A stretch of DNA of 16,612 bases, taken from positions 1 to 16,612 of the forward strand of contig JBBING010000049.1 of the NCBI GenBank assembly GCA_037444005.1, written 5' to 3'. Each line of letters begins with the position of its first letter. Within the stretch, counting starts at the first letter, position 1. The position numbers were made by a program, and so were the translations under genes. The stretch comes from DATLZC01 sp037444005. Lineage in GTDB: Bacteria; Chloroflexota; Dehalococcoidia; DSTF01; JACRBR01. Under the pieces are notes generated by a model, which was given only the letters and a program-made list of their open reading frames with translations, made no database searches and had not been told where the DNA came from. Positions 14,080-16,612 of the stretch are shown piece after piece.

Positions 14080-15081
14080 ATGGCCGAACTGGACCTGATC
14101 GACCGGCGCCTGCTGAATCTGCTCCAGGGCGCGTTTCCCCTCGTGGAGCGGCCGTTCGCGGCACTCGCGAGCGAGCTCGGCGTCACTGAGGACGAAGTCC
14201 TTGAGCGCGCCCGCCGGCTCCACGACGCCGGCGTCATCCGGCACCTCAGCGCGATCTTCGACGTCTATCGTGTGGGGTATCGCAGCGCCCTCGTTGCCTG
14301 CGTGGTGCCGCCCGAGCGCCTCGACGACGCGGCCGCGGTGATTTCGGCGCATCCCGGCGTGAGCCATAACTACAGCCGCGAACACCGCTTCAACCTCTGG
14401 TTCGTGATGGCCGTCCCCAGCGATCAGGACTTCGACGCCGCTGTCGACGCGCTCGTCCGCGAGGCGGGCGTCGAGACGTACCACGTCCTGCCCGCGAAGC
14501 GGCTCTTCAAGATCGCGGTCGAGTACGACATGGTGGGCGGCGCCGCGGCCGCCCGCAAGCGAGAGAACGGACATCGCAAGGCGCCGCGCCGCCCCCTCAC
14601 GGAAGAAGAGAAGCGCATCGTGCGTCTCACCCAGGAGGACTTGCCCATCGTGCCGCGACCCTTCGCGCCTGCGGCGGAGGCGCTGGGGATGACCGAGGCC
14701 GAGCTGCTGCGCCGTCTGCAGGCGCTACAGGAAGAGGGCATCATGCGGCGGTTCGCCGCAGTGCTCCGTCACCAGGAGGCGGGCTTCGAGTCCAACGGGA
14801 TGGTCTGCTGGCGCCCCCCGGACGACCGCATCGAAGCGACGGGCGAGGCGCTCGCCGCAGACCCGCGCGTCTCCCACTGCTACTGGCGTCCCACGTTCGA
14901 CGACTGGCCGTACCCCGTCTTCTCGATGATTCACGCCCGGGAGCGCGAGGAGGTCGAACGCATCGCCCGGGAGCTCTCCGAGAAGATCGGCGTCGCCGAC
15001 TACGCCATCCTGTTCAGCGTGCGGGAGTACAAGAAGGAACGCGTCAAGTATTTCGTGGAATCCCCCGCGGGCGCGCGGTAA
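14080..15081 (+). CDS. ahbAB: Siroheme decarboxylase, fused NirDL/AhbAB type
   Basis: A 333-residue protein made of two homologous halves, each an Lrp/AsnC-like winged helix plus ligand domain. The N-half (about 1-155) has HPGVSHNYSREHRFNLWFVM near 91-110. The C-half (about 172-330) has VSHCYWRP and WPYPVFSMIH near 264-285. These motifs mark the AhbA/AhbB and NirD/L/G/H family, which converts siroheme to 12,18-didecarboxysiroheme on the way to heme d1 or, by the alternative route, heme b. Separate subunits are usual in the Ahb pathway; NirDL fusions are known. The start is uncertain: GTG 14071, ATG 14074 and ATG 14080 are in frame and none has a Shine-Dalgarno. A simple Lrp regulator is unlikely given the duplicated motif set. 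Confidence 0.88.
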   Translation: MAELDLIDRRLLNLLQGAFPLVERPFAALASELGVTEDEVLERARRLHDAGVIRHLSAIFDVYRVGYRSALVACVVPPERLDDAAAVISAHPGVSHNYSREHRFNLWFVMAVPSDQDFDAAVDALVREAGVETYHVLPAKRLFKIAVEYDMVGGAAAARKRENGHRKAPRRPLTEEEKRIVRLTQEDLPIVPRPFAPAAEALGMTEAELLRRLQALQEEGIMRRFAAVLRHQEAGFESNGMVCWRPPDDRIEATGEALAADPRVSHCYWRPTFDDWPYPVFSMIHAREREEVERIARELSEKIGVADYAILFSVREYKKERVKYFVESPAGAR

Positions 15082-15115
15082 CTGCGCCGTTCCGCGCCCC
15101 ATCGAGGAGTCGCCC

Positions 15116-16168
15116 GTGACTACTCGCACTGTGAACCCCGAGGCCATCAAGCCGTATCTGCGCGCCATCGGTCAGGGACCCACGCAAGGCCGGGCGCTCT
15201 CCCGCGACGAGGCCCGCGAAGCGCTCGCGGCCATCCTCGACGGGCTGGCCACGCCGGCCCAGGCGGGAGGATTTCTTCTCTTGCAGCGGTACAAAGGTGA
15301 GACGCCCGACGAGCTGCTCGGCTTCGTCGACGCCGTGCGCGACCGCGCTGAGCTTATCGCGCCCACGGTGGAGGGCCTCGTCGACATCGGCAGCCCCTAC
15401 GACGGGCGCGACCGGCACCTGGTCGTCTCGCCGGCGGCGTCCATCGTCGCGGCCGCGGCGGGCGCGCCGCAGGCGCTGCACGGCGAACCGGGCATCGGCC
15501 CGAAAGCAGGGCTCACGGTCGGCGCGGTGCTGGAGGCGCTGGGCGTCCCGGTGGACCAACCGCCGGCCGAGGCGCAGCGCTGCCTCGAGACGCTGGGTAT
15601 CGCATATCTGCGGCAATCGCGCTTCGTGCCCGCCCTCGCCGCTCTCAAGCCGCTGCGGAACGAGATCGGCCTTCGCACGCCGCTCAACACGGTCGAGAAA
15701 ATCTACAACCTGGCGGACGCGCCCTATCACCTCATCGGGCTCACGCATTTGCCCTACCTCGACAAGGTCGGCGGAGCGCTCACCGGTCTCGGTTTCGTGA
15801 AGACGCTCCTCGTGCAGGGAATCGAGGGGAACGAGGACTGCCGGACCAACCGGCCGACGCGGATCATCGAGGTCACCGCCGAGGGGACCACGGAATGGCG
15901 GCTGGACCCCGCCCAGTACGGCATGACGCCGGCCGGCGAAGCGGACCTTGCGTTCCGGGACGCCGCCGGATGCGCCCGCTTCACGGAGGAGACGCTGTCC
16001 GGCGACGCGCCCCCGGCCCATCGAGACCTCGTCGCGCTCAACGCGGGGCTGCGGCTCTATTTGGGAAACCGGGCGCGCGACGTCGCCGAGGGCGTCGTTC
16101 TGGCGCGAGAGGCGATGGCTTCGGGCGCCGCCCGGGCGCTGCTCGAACGCTGGCGGGCGATGGCGTAG
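15116..16168 (+). CDS. TrpD2-like (anthranilate phosphoribosyltransferase-family) protein
   Basis: A 350-residue protein with the nucleoside phosphorylase/TrpD fold: a helical N-terminal domain (about 8-80, AREALAAILDGLATPAQAGGFLLL) and a C-terminal glycosyltransferase-3 domain. GTG 15116 has GAGGAG (15104-15109) six bases upstream. The PRPP-binding GTGGD of true TrpD is replaced by GSPYDGRD (92-99), and KHGN by LHGE (121-124). It is therefore probably not the tryptophan-pathway enzyme but a member of the TrpD2/YbiB-like group, in which E. coli YbiB binds nucleic acid. No other trp gene is nearby. The gene lies 34 bases after the siroheme decarboxylase, likely in the same transcript, but a functional link is not obvious. 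Confidence 0.8.
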   Translation: MTTRTVNPEAIKPYLRAIGQGPTQGRALSRDEAREALAAILDGLATPAQAGGFLLLQRYKGETPDELLGFVDAVRDRAELIAPTVEGLVDIGSPYDGRDRHLVVSPAASIVAAAAGAPQALHGEPGIGPKAGLTVGAVLEALGVPVDQPPAEAQRCLETLGIAYLRQSRFVPALAALKPLRNEIGLRTPLNTVEKIYNLADAPYHLIGLTHLPYLDKVGGALTGLGFVKTLLVQGIEGNEDCRTNRPTRIIEVTAEGTTEWRLDPAQYGMTPAGEADLAFRDAAGCARFTEETLSGDAPPAHRDLVALNAGLRLYLGNRARDVAEGVVLAREAMASGAARALLERWRAMA

Positions 16169-16172
16169 CCGC

Positions 16173-16481
16173 CTACGACGGCTGCGGAAGCGCCAGCGCC
16201 TTGATCTTCCACACGCCCCCGAAGTCAGCCCAGATGGCCGTCACCGTGAACTCCTGACTTCCCGTGAACTTCACGGTGAAGATGTGGTCGTCGCCCTCCT
16301 GACGCCGGTCCAAAACCTCGTACCCCGTGAGTTGCGGCATGGCACCCATGTTACCGCCGCCGGCGGCCATCATCTGCGCCATCGCTTCCGGACTCAGGTC
16401 CGTCATCACCTTCATGAGGTCGCCGGCGATGAGGGCCTGGCAGTTGGCCTTGACGGCGTCTTCGACCGAGATATCGGGCAT
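16173..16481 (-). CDS. Small conserved-looking protein, possible NTF2-like fold
   Basis: A 102-residue protein starting at ATG 16481, with a strong GGAGGAG (16495-16489) seven bases upstream and a promoter at 16524-16553. The frame is open to 16571, but the extra codons lie across the promoter and are not coding. The sequence has an N-terminal helix (VEDAVKANCQALIAGDLMKVMTDLSPEAM), a methionine- and glycine-rich turn (AQMMAAGGGNMGAMP), then alternating strands (YEVLDRRQEGDDHIFTVKF ... FTVTAIWADFGGVWKIKAL). This layout recalls small SnoaL/NTF2-like proteins, but no motif proves it. No signal peptide. The convergent TrpD2-like gene ends four bases away. Function unknown. Confidence 0.75.
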   Translation of the reverse strand: MPDISVEDAVKANCQALIAGDLMKVMTDLSPEAMAQMMAAGGGNMGAMPQLTGYEVLDRRQEGDDHIFTVKFTGSQEFTVTAIWADFGGVWKIKALALPQPS

Positions 16482-16523
16482 GTCGCGACTCCTCCGGAAC
16501 GCTGATGCGGAACGACGGGCGCC

Positions 16524-16553
16524 ATTGTAGGTTCGGGCCGCCCCGAGCGACAA
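16524..16553 (-). promoter_or_regulatory. Promoter of the small minus-strand gene
   Basis: Read on the minus strand: -35 TTGTCG (16553-16548), an 18-base spacer and -10 TACAAT (16529-16524, 5 of 6 consensus). Start of transcription near 16517, 36 bases before the ATG at 16481. Beyond it, 16554-16612 shows no gene. Confidence 0.65.
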
Positions 16554-16612
16554 GGGCTCGATCTGCCTCATTGAAAGGGTTACCGAACGGGGAGCGTTGC
16601 CTCAGAATCAGG

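Noticed and set aside
16482..16571. N-terminal extension of the small minus-strand protein
   Set aside because: The extension spans a good promoter and the Shine-Dalgarno, so translation starts at 16481.

Overview
The window is a GC-rich bacterial draft fragment. It contains a 41-base run of N (7648-7688), so it comes from a scaffolded and probably metagenomic assembly. High GC, a T-box riboswitch in front of thrS, a B-box zinc-finger membrane protein and -10 elements of the form TAGnnT fit a Chloroflexota (Dehalococcoidia-like) genome best. That is inference; no taxonomic marker gene is present.

Left part, 1-2950: two tandem copies of a two-gene cassette, A-B then A-B. A is a membrane-anchored extracytoplasmic protein and B is a secreted cysteine-rich protein; I recognise neither family. 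The outer edges of the cassette (start of A; end of B plus 3' flank) are nearly identical between copies, while the middle is strongly diverged. A 14-bp terminator hairpin follows copy 2; in copy 1 the repeat breaks off inside the left arm of that hairpin.

Minus-strand operon, 6205 to 2958: Nudix hydrolase, serS, an epoxide-hydrolase-type alpha/beta hydrolase, and a B-box zinc-finger membrane protein. Divergent from it, on the plus strand, is a two-subunit molybdenum hydroxylase (2Fe-2S subunit plus large Mo subunit with IorB-like domain order). It has no FAD subunit, and the large subunit is interrupted by the assembly gap.

Centre, 8898-11865: a promoter, tRNA-Val(GAC) and its terminator, then a second promoter and a complete T-box leader (Stem I with ACC threonine specifier, Stem II elements, Stem III, antiterminator with 7-nt TGGAACC bulge, competing terminator). 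It controls thrS, which encodes a ThrRS lacking the TGS domain, and a translationally coupled membrane protein with a putative sensor domain.

Right part: lspA and rluD on the minus strand. Divergent on the plus strand are a small sulfite-oxidase-fold molybdoenzyme, a fused siroheme decarboxylase (NirDL/AhbAB type) and a TrpD2-like phosphoribosyltransferase homologue. A small minus-strand gene with its own promoter closes the window.

Most of the window is housekeeping or ordinary metabolism. The parts most worth following up are the duplicated A-B cassette and the T-box/thrS locus.
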